In this document: positions 52,217 to 60,217 of the stretch, piece after piece
Layout: every line of letters starts with the position of its first letter
How positions within the stretch are numbered: position 1 is the first letter of the stretch
DNA from: Hyphomicrobiales bacterium
GTDB taxonomy: Bacteria > Pseudomonadota > Alphaproteobacteria > Rhizobiales > Rhizobiaceae
Assembly (NCBI GenBank): GCA_900472485.1
Contig: UCII01000016.1
Location: 46,297 to 110,296, forward strand
DNA length: 64,000 nucleotides
Direction of reading: 5' to 3'
The notes under the pieces: model-generated
What the model saw: only the letters and a program-made list of their open reading frames with translations
What the model was told of the DNA's origin: nothing
Database searches by the model: none
Position numbers and translations under genes: made by a program

Positions 52217-53452
52217 TCAAGAAATTTGAATTCTGCCAATCACGCCATTGCGCTCAATCCGCGTGCCAAATACGGACGAACGTTCGGCTAGGTCGTCGAT
52301 GATCTGCTCGCCGGTTTTTCCGTAAGCAGCCACGGGAACGTACCGCTCATGAAAATCCAGGTCTTTGATCCTATCCTCACCACCAAGTACCACAGGTAAA
52401 AGATCAATCTGCAAGGACCCCGCCGGATCGTATTCGCATGTGGCGACGACACTCTTCCAGACGTCGGGCAAGCTCCATTCGGTTTCCCCCTTTTCGGTAT
52501 GAAAGATGAAATTCCCAAGGCCGAAGAAGATCGGGGCGCGTTTGTAGATCTCGATCGGTTGCAGGACTGGGGTCCCGTGGCTGACAAAGGCACGGGCACC
52601 GGCATCAATACAGGCATGGGCGAATGCCCTGACCCATTCGGGAACGTCGCGCCAATTCGGCTCCCAGTGATGGTGATGCAGATATGCGATGACGAACTGT
52701 CCATCGGAGCTGGCCCTTGCGATTGCTGCCAACTGACTTGAAGCGCTGTCGGGATCAATCGCAACGACACGGCGGTTTGTGTTGGCGCGCCTGAAGATCG
52801 TGCCGTAGAAGTCGATTTCCTTCTCGTCGTCGAGGGTCGGGGAGTCGTCGGGCTGCGCATAGTTTGCGCGTTCGAGCTTCGAACTTTGAAACGTCGTCTG
52901 AATCGTTTCCAGCATATCGAATGCGGCCTGATCCGCCTCGAAAATCCTGGTCACCTCCAATCGGTTCACACCCGGTCTGGATGGACGACGGTAGCCTGCG
53001 TTTTCAGCATACATGGTTCGCGGCCCCGGTCCGCCATCCATCGCCACTAGCGCGATGACCCGATCCCCGAACGCAGCCATGCCCGGTGATACGGCGTGAT
53101 CGCGATCAAGGCCGATACCAGCGTGAAGGAAGCCTCGGCCGCGAACCTCCTCAAGCGTCGACAGAATGCCCTGTGGACCGAGGTCGAAGGCATGGTTGTT
53201 TGCAAGCGCTAGGGCGTTGAACCCCGCTTGTTTCAGAGCGTCGAGAACATAAGGGTCGGAGTAGCCGAAATATGACCCCTTCATAGGCGATCCGCCATGC
53301 CGTCCCAGGATGGTTCCTTCGAAGTTGGTGAAGGCAACATCAGCGGTTTTCAGGGTTTCGACGATTTGGAGAAAGCCGGGATCGGTGCACGTCCTGATGT
53401 CGTGATGAATGAGCGATTGACCGGTCAAGGCCACGGTAAAGGTGGAGGGCAT
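52217..53452 (-). CDS. CapA-like metallophosphoesterase
   Basis: This 411-aa protein of the CapA (PGA_cap) family of calcineurin-like fold has FTVALTGQSLIHHDI at the start. Further family marks are ADVAFTNFEGTIL, NALALANNHAFDLGPQGI, FVIAYLHHHHWEP and GARAFVSHGTPVLQPIEIYKRAPIFFGLGNFIFH. No signal peptide is seen. It is the last gene of an operon with an amino-acid-type ABC importer, a setting also seen for catabolic or transport-linked CapA homologues. It therefore may cut or process the imported compound rather than make a capsule. Confidence 0.85.
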   Translation of the reverse strand: MPSTFTVALTGQSLIHHDIRTCTDPGFLQIVETLKTADVAFTNFEGTILGRHGGSPMKGSYFGYSDPYVLDALKQAGFNALALANNHAFDLGPQGILSTLEEVRGRGFLHAGIGLDRDHAVSPGMAAFGDRVIALVAMDGGPGPRTMYAENAGYRRPSRPGVNRLEVTRIFEADQAAFDMLETIQTTFQSSKLERANYAQPDDSPTLDDEKEIDFYGTIFRRANTNRRVVAIDPDSASSQLAAIARASSDGQFVIAYLHHHHWEPNWRDVPEWVRAFAHACIDAGARAFVSHGTPVLQPIEIYKRAPIFFGLGNFIFHTEKGETEWSLPDVWKSVVATCEYDPAGSLQIDLLPVVLGGEDRIKDLDFHERYVPVAAYGKTGEQIIDDLAERSSVFGTRIERNGVIGRIQIS

Positions 53453-53544
53453 CGTCTACCTGCAAAGTTCGATTTCTATTCAGTCGCCGGTTGAATATCG
53501 GGCGCCTGGGGCGGTGTTCTCGGTCATTTAGCTACCGGCCCGCC

Positions 53545-54393
53545 TCATGGCGCAGCGGACGGAGAAATATCGATCCCGAACCACTTCAGGCTGAGGCTCT
53601 TCAGTGTCCCGTCGCTGATGCAGTCGTTGATGGCCTTGTCGAAGCTCGCGAGCAGATCAGTATCGTACTTGCGAATGCCGACTCCGACACCGGGACCCCA
53701 CAGGCCGCCGGACAATTCAGGACCGTAGAAGGCTGCAGACTCGCCGTCCTTGCTGTCGAGAAAGGTCTTCCATGTGAAATAGTCGGCAAGGCCGCCATCG
53801 ATACGACCAGCTGCAAGATCCAGATGGAGATTGTCCTGGGTGTCGTAGCTACGGATCGTCGCCACTTTGCCGAAGAGCTCGCCGAGGACCGCTTCCGAGT
53901 TCGAAGATCTCAACACGCCGAGTGTCTTGCCGGAAAGCGCCAATTGCAACTGCTCAAGGACCGACTGCTCCGCACCTCCGATGTTTGTCAAATTGATCTT
54001 GGCCTTGGTGTCGGTTGCCGGGAGTTTAAGATCCTTACGCATCACCAGCTGGTTGAAGCCGCCGGCATAGGGGCGCGTGAAGGCAATCGATCTCTTGCGC
54101 TTTTCGGTGATTGCCATGCCGGACATGATCGCATCGAACTTACCGACCGTCAGCGCCGGGATCATCCCATCCCAATCCTGAGCGACAAACTTGCATTCGA
54201 CCGCGATGCGTCGGCACAGTTCGTTGCCGACGTCGATGTCATAGCCGACGAGCTTTCCTTCCGTATCGATCATATCCCAGGGCGGAGAGGCACCCTCGGT
54301 CGCTATCGTCAGCACCTTGCGTTCCATGGCCTGGGTGCCGGACTGGCTGAGAACGATAGCGATGAAGGATGCGAGGAGAACGGATTTATACAT
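53545..54393 (-). CDS. Periplasmic amino-acid-type binding protein (HisJ/ArgT-like)
   Basis: This 282-aa SBP family 3 protein has a signal peptide ending near TQA-MERKV. Marks are LTIATEGASPPWDMIDTEGKLVGYDIDVGNELCRRIAVECKFVAQDWDGMIPAL, the hinge and FDAIMSGMAITEKRKRSIAFTRPY. The C-terminal lobe has GPGVGVGIRKYDTDLLASFDKAIND. The family binds polar amino acids and opines. It lies 16 bases after the permease gene. The ligand is not readable from sequence. Confidence 0.9.
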   Translation of the reverse strand: MYKSVLLASFIAIVLSQSGTQAMERKVLTIATEGASPPWDMIDTEGKLVGYDIDVGNELCRRIAVECKFVAQDWDGMIPALTVGKFDAIMSGMAITEKRKRSIAFTRPYAGGFNQLVMRKDLKLPATDTKAKINLTNIGGAEQSVLEQLQLALSGKTLGVLRSSNSEAVLGELFGKVATIRSYDTQDNLHLDLAAGRIDGGLADYFTWKTFLDSKDGESAAFYGPELSGGLWGPGVGVGIRKYDTDLLASFDKAINDCISDGTLKSLSLKWFGIDISPSAAP

Positions 54394-54408
54394 TGGCTGT
54401 TTCCCTTA

Positions 54409-55200
54409 TTATAGTGAGTGAGTGGAGGGGCTGGTGCGAGTTCGTCTTCCCATCGCCTTCCGCAGGCGAGAGAGCCACCAGGCGAGCGGATAAACGGCCG
54501 CGTTCTTTGAAGCGCTGTTGGATGAGCGAGCCAGGCGCGTCTCCAGGAATCGGAAGACTATCGAAACCGCGAAGTTGACGAGCAGATAGAGGAGGCCTGC
54601 CGCCAGGAAGACCTCGTAGGGAGCGAATGTCTCTGAAACCATCCGGCGCGCCAGTCCCGTGATCTCCAGCAGCGTGACGGTGCTTGCCAAGGAGCTGGCC
54701 TTGACCAAGCCGATGACCTCGTTCGCATAGGAGGGAAGTACCATCCTGAATGCCAATGGGAATATGATCAGCCGTATCTGCATGAACCGGGACAGGCCGA
54801 GGGCCTTTGCGGCTTCGACAACGCCGCGCGGCACAGCCAATATGCCGGCCTTAATCACTTCGGTCGTATAGGCAGTGCTGTTCAGCGAGAATGCGATAAG
54901 GGCGCACCAGAAGGGCTCGCGCAGCACAGGCCACAGGAGGCTCACTCGGACGATCGATAGCTGGCTGAGGCCGTAGTAGACGAGAAAGAGCTGCACCAGC
55001 AATGGTGTGCCACGGAACACGTACGTATATGCCAGTACCGATGCAGAGAGCGTTCTGTTGGGCGATGCGCGAAGAAGGCTGAGCGGCACCGACAGAAAGA
55101 AGCTGATCACGAGCGACAGAAGCGTGAGTGAAAGGGTGAGGAAAACACCGTGCACCAGCACGGAAATACTTTCGACGATCAGACCGAGGTCCATGCTCAA
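54409..55200 (-). CDS. HisM-type ABC permease
   Basis: This 263-aa polar-amino-acid permease has five or six helices. The EAA motif region reads GVVEAAKALGLSRFMQIRLIIFPLAFRMVLPSYANEVIGLVKASSLAS (about residues 125-172). The start RSFF-type helix near LSVPLSLLRASPNR is typical. It partners with the HisQ-like gene 6 bases upstream. A C-terminal extension of about 35 basic residues after the last helix is longer than usual. Confidence 0.9.
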   Translation of the reverse strand: MSMDLGLIVESISVLVHGVFLTLSLTLLSLVISFFLSVPLSLLRASPNRTLSASVLAYTYVFRGTPLLVQLFLVYYGLSQLSIVRVSLLWPVLREPFWCALIAFSLNSTAYTTEVIKAGILAVPRGVVEAAKALGLSRFMQIRLIIFPLAFRMVLPSYANEVIGLVKASSLASTVTLLEITGLARRMVSETFAPYEVFLAAGLLYLLVNFAVSIVFRFLETRLARSSNSASKNAAVYPLAWWLSRLRKAMGRRTRTSPSTHSL

Positions 55201-55206
55201 CCTCCC

Positions 55207-55866
55207 TCAGTGCCCAGGAATCTGGATGCGTCGCTCCAGCACGCGAAACGACGCGAGCGAAAGGCTGGTTAGGGCGAGATAAAGCGCGGAGGCCATAAGG
55301 TAGAAGGGAAGGGGAGCCCTCATCGATCCCGCGCCGATAAAGGCCACGCGCATGATGTCCGTCAGTCCGATGACCGAGACGAGGGAGGTATCCTTCACAA
55401 GTGAAATCCAGAGATTGCCATAAGCGGGCAGGGCGACGCGCATCATCTGCGGCAGGATCACGAAGTTCCAGATCTGCCATGGTTTGAGCCCGAGACTGCG
55501 CGCGGCTTCCGCCTGTCCTCGCGGGATACTGATGATCGCGCCGCGAAAAATCTCCGCGCAATAAGCGCCAAAGACGATCATCAATGCCGCGACGCCGGCG
55601 GCAAATGCATTGATTTCGACGTAGCGGCCCGTCAGCGCGGTGATGGCTGCCGTCCCGCCAAAATAGATCACGAGGATGACGAGCAGTTCGGGCAGGCCGC
55701 GGACGATTGTCGTATAGGTCTGGCCGAAGAGGGCTGCGACGCGCAGCCTCGACAGTTTGACGATAGCGACAAGTAGACCAAGAAGAGATCCGAGAACGCC
55801 GCTCGCGAGCGCAAGTACAACGGTGATCTGGAGGCCATTGAAGAATTGAAGTGCAAAATTGAGCAC
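55207..55866 (-). CDS. HisQ-type ABC permease
   Basis: This 219-aa permease of the same family has FNGLQITVVLALASGVLGSLLGLLVAIVKLS, IVRGLPELLVILVIYFGG, and the EAA motif GQAEAARSLGLKPWQIWNFVILPQMMRVALPAYGNLWISLVKDTSLVS. It is the first gene of the operon. No ATP-binding gene of this family follows or precedes it in the window, so the importer must borrow an ATPase or is incomplete. Confidence 0.9.
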   Translation of the reverse strand: MLNFALQFFNGLQITVVLALASGVLGSLLGLLVAIVKLSRLRVAALFGQTYTTIVRGLPELLVILVIYFGGTAAITALTGRYVEINAFAAGVAALMIVFGAYCAEIFRGAIISIPRGQAEAARSLGLKPWQIWNFVILPQMMRVALPAYGNLWISLVKDTSLVSVIGLTDIMRVAFIGAGSMRAPLPFYLMASALYLALTSLSLASFRVLERRIQIPGH

Positions 55867-55944
55867 GCAGGTCCTCTCCTCCTTACATCGGGACGGCGCC
55901 GAAATAAGGTCGTCTTATATAGCAATTTAATCACGCTGCGCTCG

Positions 55945-55988
55945 ATACTACCTGAGATAGTATTTTAAATACTTATAATCATAAGTAT
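55945..55988. promoter_or_regulatory. Two dyads in the divergent lysR / importer promoter
   Basis: ATACTA-N7-TAGTAT (55945-55963) and ATACTTAT-N4-ATAAGTAT (55969-55988) are both perfect inverted repeats. Both lie in the 276-base gap between the importer operon (start 55866) and lysR (start 56143). LysR-type activators bind a recognition site and an activation site in this arrangement, so these are probably its two sites. Confidence 0.65.
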
Positions 55989-56142
55989 TAATTGAGCTTG
56001 TTTGACATTTATACTTTAAACGCGTGTCGTCAATCTATAAGGTGCTCTTAATTCCGATAAGCGCAGCTTATACCGCGTGCTGCCGCTGGAACTTGGTCGT
56101 TGAGAAAGTCGGTGTTTTGGCGCCAAACGAAGGGACGAAAAG

Positions 56143-57051
56143 ATGCTCGCAAAATCCACATCCGGTGTGACGCTTCGACAGCTACAGATTTTTCGCGAGG
56201 TCTTGCGCACCGGCTCGGAACGGCTCGCCGCGAAGAACCTGAAAATCACACAGCCGGCCGTCAGCCAGCAGATCAGGCAGCTCGAAGGGGAGGTCGGCCT
56301 TGGCTTGTTTGCGCGGGAGAATAATAGACTGGTAGCGACGGATCGTGCCTGGGGTCTATTGAGGCGTGTCGACAGCGCCCTGCAGAGTGTCGACCGGATC
56401 GAGAAGTCGATCGCCGCCTTGCGCAACGAGGAGGAGGGCTCCCTGAGCCTGGCAGTCCCCGGAGTTTTCTGCCTGAACGCTATTCCGCGGGCTATCCGGG
56501 CTGTCCGCCAGAGTAATCCTCTATCGTTTCAGATTAAGTCGGGGAGCTATCAGCAGATTGCAGAGCACGTCTTGAATGGTCGCGCAGATCTTGGCGTTTC
56601 GCGCCTGCCGCTCGATGAGCACGCTTTCGAATGGGTACCTGCAGCTACCGCCAGGAACGTTTGCCTGTTTCAGTCGGGACACCGGCTGGCTGCTAACGAA
56701 ATAATCACGCCAAAGGATATCGCTGGCGAGGCATTGGTGGACATAGAGCCCCAGTTTGCCTCCCACCAGATGAATATCAATGCCTTGCGATATAGCGGCG
56801 TGGAGCCGGATCTGGCCGTGGAGTATGACGCAAACGGCCATGATGTCGGGTTCGTCGCGGCCGGCGTCGGAATTTCGATCGTCAACAGTCTGATCGCCCG
56901 GGAATATCGGCAGTTTGGCTTGGAGTTTCGACCCTTCGAACCTGGCGCAGTCTATCATTATGTGGTGTTCTGGCAAAAGGGGCGGCAACTCACTAGCGGC
57001 ATGAAAAAAACGATCGACGAGTTGCTCCTCGCTCTCCAAGCATCGGTCTGA
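56143..57051 (+). CDS. LysR-family transcriptional regulator
   Basis: This 302-aa LysR-type regulator has an N-terminal HTH in VTLRQLQIFREVLRTGSERLAAKNLKITQPAVSQQIRQLEGEVGLGLFARENNRLV (residues 7-62). The two-lobe effector domain has LGVSRLPLDEHAFEW and the FVAAGVGISIVNSLIA loop. It is divergent from the amino-acid importer operon and likely controls it together with the capA-like gene. Confidence 0.93.
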   Translation: MLAKSTSGVTLRQLQIFREVLRTGSERLAAKNLKITQPAVSQQIRQLEGEVGLGLFARENNRLVATDRAWGLLRRVDSALQSVDRIEKSIAALRNEEEGSLSLAVPGVFCLNAIPRAIRAVRQSNPLSFQIKSGSYQQIAEHVLNGRADLGVSRLPLDEHAFEWVPAATARNVCLFQSGHRLAANEIITPKDIAGEALVDIEPQFASHQMNINALRYSGVEPDLAVEYDANGHDVGFVAAGVGISIVNSLIAREYRQFGLEFRPFEPGAVYHYVVFWQKGRQLTSGMKKTIDELLLALQASV

Positions 57052-57565
57052 TATGCCTCAAGATCCGGAGCGTGATAACACCCGTACATCCCACGGGAGA
57101 ACCGGCAAATGCCTGACGGACGAACCGGTACAGCGAGCGGAATTCAGTTGCATGGCATGCCAAGCAACAATTTACAGTTGCTATTCACGCATAAGACGGG
57201 TTATGGAACAAATGGTATCCGGCGGTTAGCTTTGTCTAAGTGGTTCTGGACTCGCTCCGGCGATACGAGCAGTGCTCGTTTCAGGAAGAGAAATGTCTGA
57301 CCACCCGTTTTCGTCTTCGTTCGCTTCGACGGGTACTAATTTCGGCTTCGCTCACTGAGCGCCAGGGCTCAGCATCGGCTGACCAGCAGGCGAAACCATG
57401 GCGGGATTTTCATTTTTCTTCTGCAACGCAAAATTTTATGACTGTTTTTTGAAAGAATAACGGGATTGTGACGGTTGAAGAGGAAGCTTCCTGCAACTGT
57501 GCCGCGGCATGGTGCTCGTTCTGCTCGGTGGAGCAGCAGCTAGAGCTTTCGCAGCAAGAGCATCG
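57052..57565. other. Long intergenic region with a strong dyad
   Basis: About 510 bases between lysR and the methyltransferase-like gene. The main feature is a 22-base dyad at 57147-57168, with arms GTTGC...GCAAC around TGGCATGCCA. The right arm can also pair with GTTGCT about eight bases further on, giving two competing stems. AGGAAGCTTCCT (57479-57490) is a 12-bp palindrome close to the gene. Small open frames here show no family motif, and no traM-like sequence is found. This stretch marks the right end of the cargo. Confidence 0.55.
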
Positions 57566-58573
57566 ATGCGTGTCGAACCGATGGAGCACGACATGCGGGA
57601 CATCTCCTCTTTCTTCGAAGAATGCGAACGCGCCCCGCGTTTGAACGAACTTGCCAGTTTCTTCGCCGCTACGGCTGCCGGCCGGTCGGGAAGTCCTGCC
57701 AAACAGCCGCAGGTGGACCGGAGGCTGCTTGGCGACAACACACTTCTCGACCGCTTCATCCGCCTGCATGAACAGCGCCGTGGGCCTTTCGACCAGCATT
57801 ATCTTGCCAGCATTCCCTATCGGCTTGAGGAGGAATGCCGTCTTGGGTGCGCGATCCTCCGATATGCTCAGGACATGCCCGAACCAATCAGTCTATATTC
57901 CTTGGGCACGGCCGAAGGTACGATGGCGCGGACGGTTTCGGAGCTGGCGGGAGGCCATGTCGAGAGCCTGTCATGCAGCCCAAATGTCGAAAACCTGCGA
58001 AGCTTCATGGCCTACGGCGATCCTCCGCACGCCACGTTTTTTCACGGCCCATTCCATCACCTCACAGGAGATCTTCTCCGTTCGCGACAGGATCTGGCCG
58101 GGTTCTCTTCCGGTTTCGACATCATTCTCGAAGACACGACCTTCCAGATGTATTCGCCAAATCGGCCCGACCAGATCGAATTTGTCTCGCAGCATCTGAA
58201 GGATGATGGCCTCTTCCTCTTCGTCGAGAAATTCAAAACCACCGATATCGACGACTATCAGCGCCGCGAATTGCAGAAAGACCACGGCTTCAAAGCCCGC
58301 TTCTTCGACCCAACCGAAATCATGGCAAAGAAGACGAACGTGCTGACCGTCATGAACCAGAGCGAGGTTACGCTTGCGCAGATGTCGGACGCTGTGAAGC
58401 GCTGCTTTCACCAATGCCACGTCACCTGGAACAGCGGGAATTTCTACACCCTCCTGGCGAGCAACAGCCCGAAGAAGATCGAACGGTTCTTGTCCGGCCT
58501 GATCGAGCCGGCGATCCCCCGAGAATACGTCTATGCCGATATTCCATATTGCCTTCATTCACAGGCAACTTGA
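57566..58573 (+). CDS. Methyltransferase-like protein next to traR, function unknown
   Basis: This protein of about 335 aa has a probable class I methyltransferase fold. It shows a segment PISLYSLGTAEGTMARTVSELAGGHVESLSCSPN that looks like the SAM-binding loop and next strand (about 108-140), FDIILEDTTFQM, and LKDDGLFLFVEKFKTTD (strand 5-6 region). The glycine-rich loop is weak (GTAEGT). The C-terminal third ends in AIPREYVYADIPYCLHSQAT. The start is uncertain (57566, 57581 or 57593). It stands just before traR on the same strand, so a conjugation role is possible, but I know of none. Confidence 0.72.
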   Translation: MRVEPMEHDMRDISSFFEECERAPRLNELASFFAATAAGRSGSPAKQPQVDRRLLGDNTLLDRFIRLHEQRRGPFDQHYLASIPYRLEEECRLGCAILRYAQDMPEPISLYSLGTAEGTMARTVSELAGGHVESLSCSPNVENLRSFMAYGDPPHATFFHGPFHHLTGDLLRSRQDLAGFSSGFDIILEDTTFQMYSPNRPDQIEFVSQHLKDDGLFLFVEKFKTTDIDDYQRRELQKDHGFKARFFDPTEIMAKKTNVLTVMNQSEVTLAQMSDAVKRCFHQCHVTWNSGNFYTLLASNSPKKIERFLSGLIEPAIPREYVYADIPYCLHSQAT

Positions 58574-58606
58574 AGGCAGCACCAATCCATCCATGGAGCA
58601 CCTAAC

Positions 58607-58625
58607 CCACCGAAGCGCTCGGCTT
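58607..58625 (+). terminator. Small hairpin after the methyltransferase-like gene
   Basis: CGAAGC-N5-GCTTCG within 58607-58625, about 35 bases after the stop at 58573. The stem is only six pairs and no T-run follows, so this is a weak call. Confidence 0.35.
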
Positions 58626-58696
58626 CGCAGTTCAATCACATCCCAATCGCAGGTCGCCTGCCGAAAATCGACGTAGGCGCTGTCGTTTCGGCAAAG

Positions 58697-58733
58697 CCAT
58701 CTACGTGCCAGAACACTCCACGGCACGTGATGG
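58697..58733. promoter_or_regulatory. Dyad in the traR leader
   Basis: CCATC-t-ACGTGCC pairs with GGCACGT-GATGG across an 11-base loop, with one bulged base. The stem ends 29 bases before the traR ATG at 58763. It could be a regulator site or an mRNA hairpin. It is not a good match to the tra-box consensus as I remember it. Confidence 0.5.
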
Positions 58734-58762
58734 TGTGTCCAACGCGCTCATGGAGTAATGGA

Positions 58763-59467
58763 ATGCAGCACTGGCTGGACAGGCTCACGGATCTCACGGC
58801 GATCGAGCGAGATGAAACGATTCTCAAAGATGCCCTGGCCGAGCTTGCCGAGCAATCGGGTTTCGGTGCCTATGCATATGTCCACCTCCAGCCGGGCCAT
58901 ATTCTCGCTGTATCGAACTATCATCCCGAATGGCAATCGATCTACATTAAGCGAAAATATTCGACACTGGATCCGGTTGTAAAAAGAGCGAAATCCATCA
59001 AGCAAATTTTCACCTGGAGTGCCGAGCAGGAGCGGCCGCGGCTTTCAAAGGCGGAGCGCGCTTTCTTCGGGCACGCCGCCGACTTCAATATACGCTCTGG
59101 TGTCACCATTCCCATCAAGACGGCCAGCGGGTCAATGTCGTTGTTCACTCTGGCGTCGGAAAAAGCGACATTAAATGTGGATCGCAACGTCGATGCCGTT
59201 GCGGCTGCGGCTGCCGCAGCTCAGCTGCATGCCCGTATTGCCTTCCTCCGGGAAGCGCCGAGCGTAAAGGATCATGGCTATCTTGATTCGAAGGAAGCAA
59301 CCTATCTCCGATGGATCGCCGTCGGTAAAACGATGGAGGAAGTCGCGGCTTTGGAGGGTGTCAAGTATAACAGTGTCCGCGTGAAGCTCGCAGAAACCAA
59401 AAAGCGCTTCAATGTCCACACGACCACGCACCTGACCGCACTCGCAATCCGGAAAAACCTCATCTAA
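58763..59467 (+). CDS. traR: TraR, LuxR-type quorum-sensing activator of conjugation
   Basis: TraR (234 aa, the family length) activates tra and trb genes when bound to an acyl-homoserine lactone. The start MQHWLDRLTDLTAIE at 58763 equals that of Ti-plasmid TraR. The signal pocket keeps Trp and Tyr in EWQSIY, Asp in TLDPVV and Trp in FTWSAE. The C-terminal HTH is KEATYLRWIAVGKTMEEVAALEGVKYNSVRVKLAETKKRF (about 178-217). The gene is followed by convergent traH with a 114-base gap and no traM. The cognate traI synthase is not in the window; it is expected upstream of trbB. Confidence 0.95.
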   Translation: MQHWLDRLTDLTAIERDETILKDALAELAEQSGFGAYAYVHLQPGHILAVSNYHPEWQSIYIKRKYSTLDPVVKRAKSIKQIFTWSAEQERPRLSKAERAFFGHAADFNIRSGVTIPIKTASGSMSLFTLASEKATLNVDRNVDAVAAAAAAAQLHARIAFLREAPSVKDHGYLDSKEATYLRWIAVGKTMEEVAALEGVKYNSVRVKLAETKKRFNVHTTTHLTALAIRKNLI

Positions 59468-59581
59468 TCGCAAATGCCAATTCTTCTGGGACGGTCGGTG
59501 GGCAATTGCCGATGCCGATCAATGTGTCGCCGCCGCTCATTCGAGAAATCATGAATCTTTCAAATCCGAGGCGGGTGAAAC

Positions 59582-60205
59582 CTATTTCTCGCGACTACCG
59601 ATTCCCGAGAGATCAATCCGAATGTCTGCCTTGTTCGGATCGGACGCGGTGCTCTCACGCGAGAGCTCGAAATCGCCTGGTATTGGGTCATTATCGCCGC
59701 GCCGGATTTCGTTCTTTGCTGGCATCGGAGCGGTCAATTTCAGGCTACCCGGATCCGGCGCGCGAAACACAGCCGTTCCCTCGAAATATCCAGTCTGCCA
59801 CGCGATGATCGCATCCTCGAGAATCTGCGGCAGCGCCTCTCTTCCCGTGGGATTCCCATACCATTTCGCGACGATCCGGTAGACTTTGGCAAACAGCGCC
59901 GTGCCCACGCGGATATTCTGGCACGCATCAACCAGGTCAGGCTTCAGCTGTCCGGCGTCGACGATGCCAAGGCCGGCGGGATATTGCGTGATACCGACGC
60001 GAATGGTGTTTCGGCCGAGGTTCTCGCGGATCAGTGCAAGCGCTTCGTCCGCCGTCGTTGGCCTGGGCACCAAAACGATGCGGTTTCCCGAGCGCACGGT
60101 GACCGTAAGCGGATCAAGGGATCCTGCGCGCTCGATGAACTGCATGACGATCGCGGGCTTCAGCCCCGGATCGGCGCATTGCTGAATGAGGGCAGCATCG
60201 ACCAT
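59582..60205 (-). CDS. traH: TraH, conjugal transfer protein
   Basis: TraH (207 aa) is the last gene of the traAFBH operon of Ti/Sym plasmids. Visible sequence includes ALIQQCADPGLKPAIVMQFIERAGS and DACQNIRVGTALFAKVYRIVAKWYGNPTGREALPQILEDAIIAWQTG. This resembles the lytic-transglycosylase-like Trb/VirB1 class in part. AGGAG lies eight bases before the ATG at 60205; a GTG at 60214 is less likely. It lies 12 bases after traB. Confidence 0.88.
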   Translation of the reverse strand: MVDAALIQQCADPGLKPAIVMQFIERAGSLDPLTVTVRSGNRIVLVPRPTTADEALALIRENLGRNTIRVGITQYPAGLGIVDAGQLKPDLVDACQNIRVGTALFAKVYRIVAKWYGNPTGREALPQILEDAIIAWQTGYFEGTAVFRAPDPGSLKLTAPMPAKNEIRRGDNDPIPGDFELSRESTASDPNKADIRIDLSGIGSREK

Positions 60206-60217
60206 CTCGGTCACTCC

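Noticed and set aside
57109..57452. Small + strand frames in the gap before the methyltransferase-like gene
   Set aside because: Arg/Ser-rich without motifs; they overlap the dyad elements and look non-coding.
58697..58733. The traR leader dyad as a tra box
   Set aside because: Spacing and core differ from the 18-bp tra box as I remember it, so only a generic dyad is claimed.
59506..59808. A 100-codon + strand frame just after traR, where traM would be expected
   Set aside because: It overlaps traH on the other strand and bears no resemblance to TraM.
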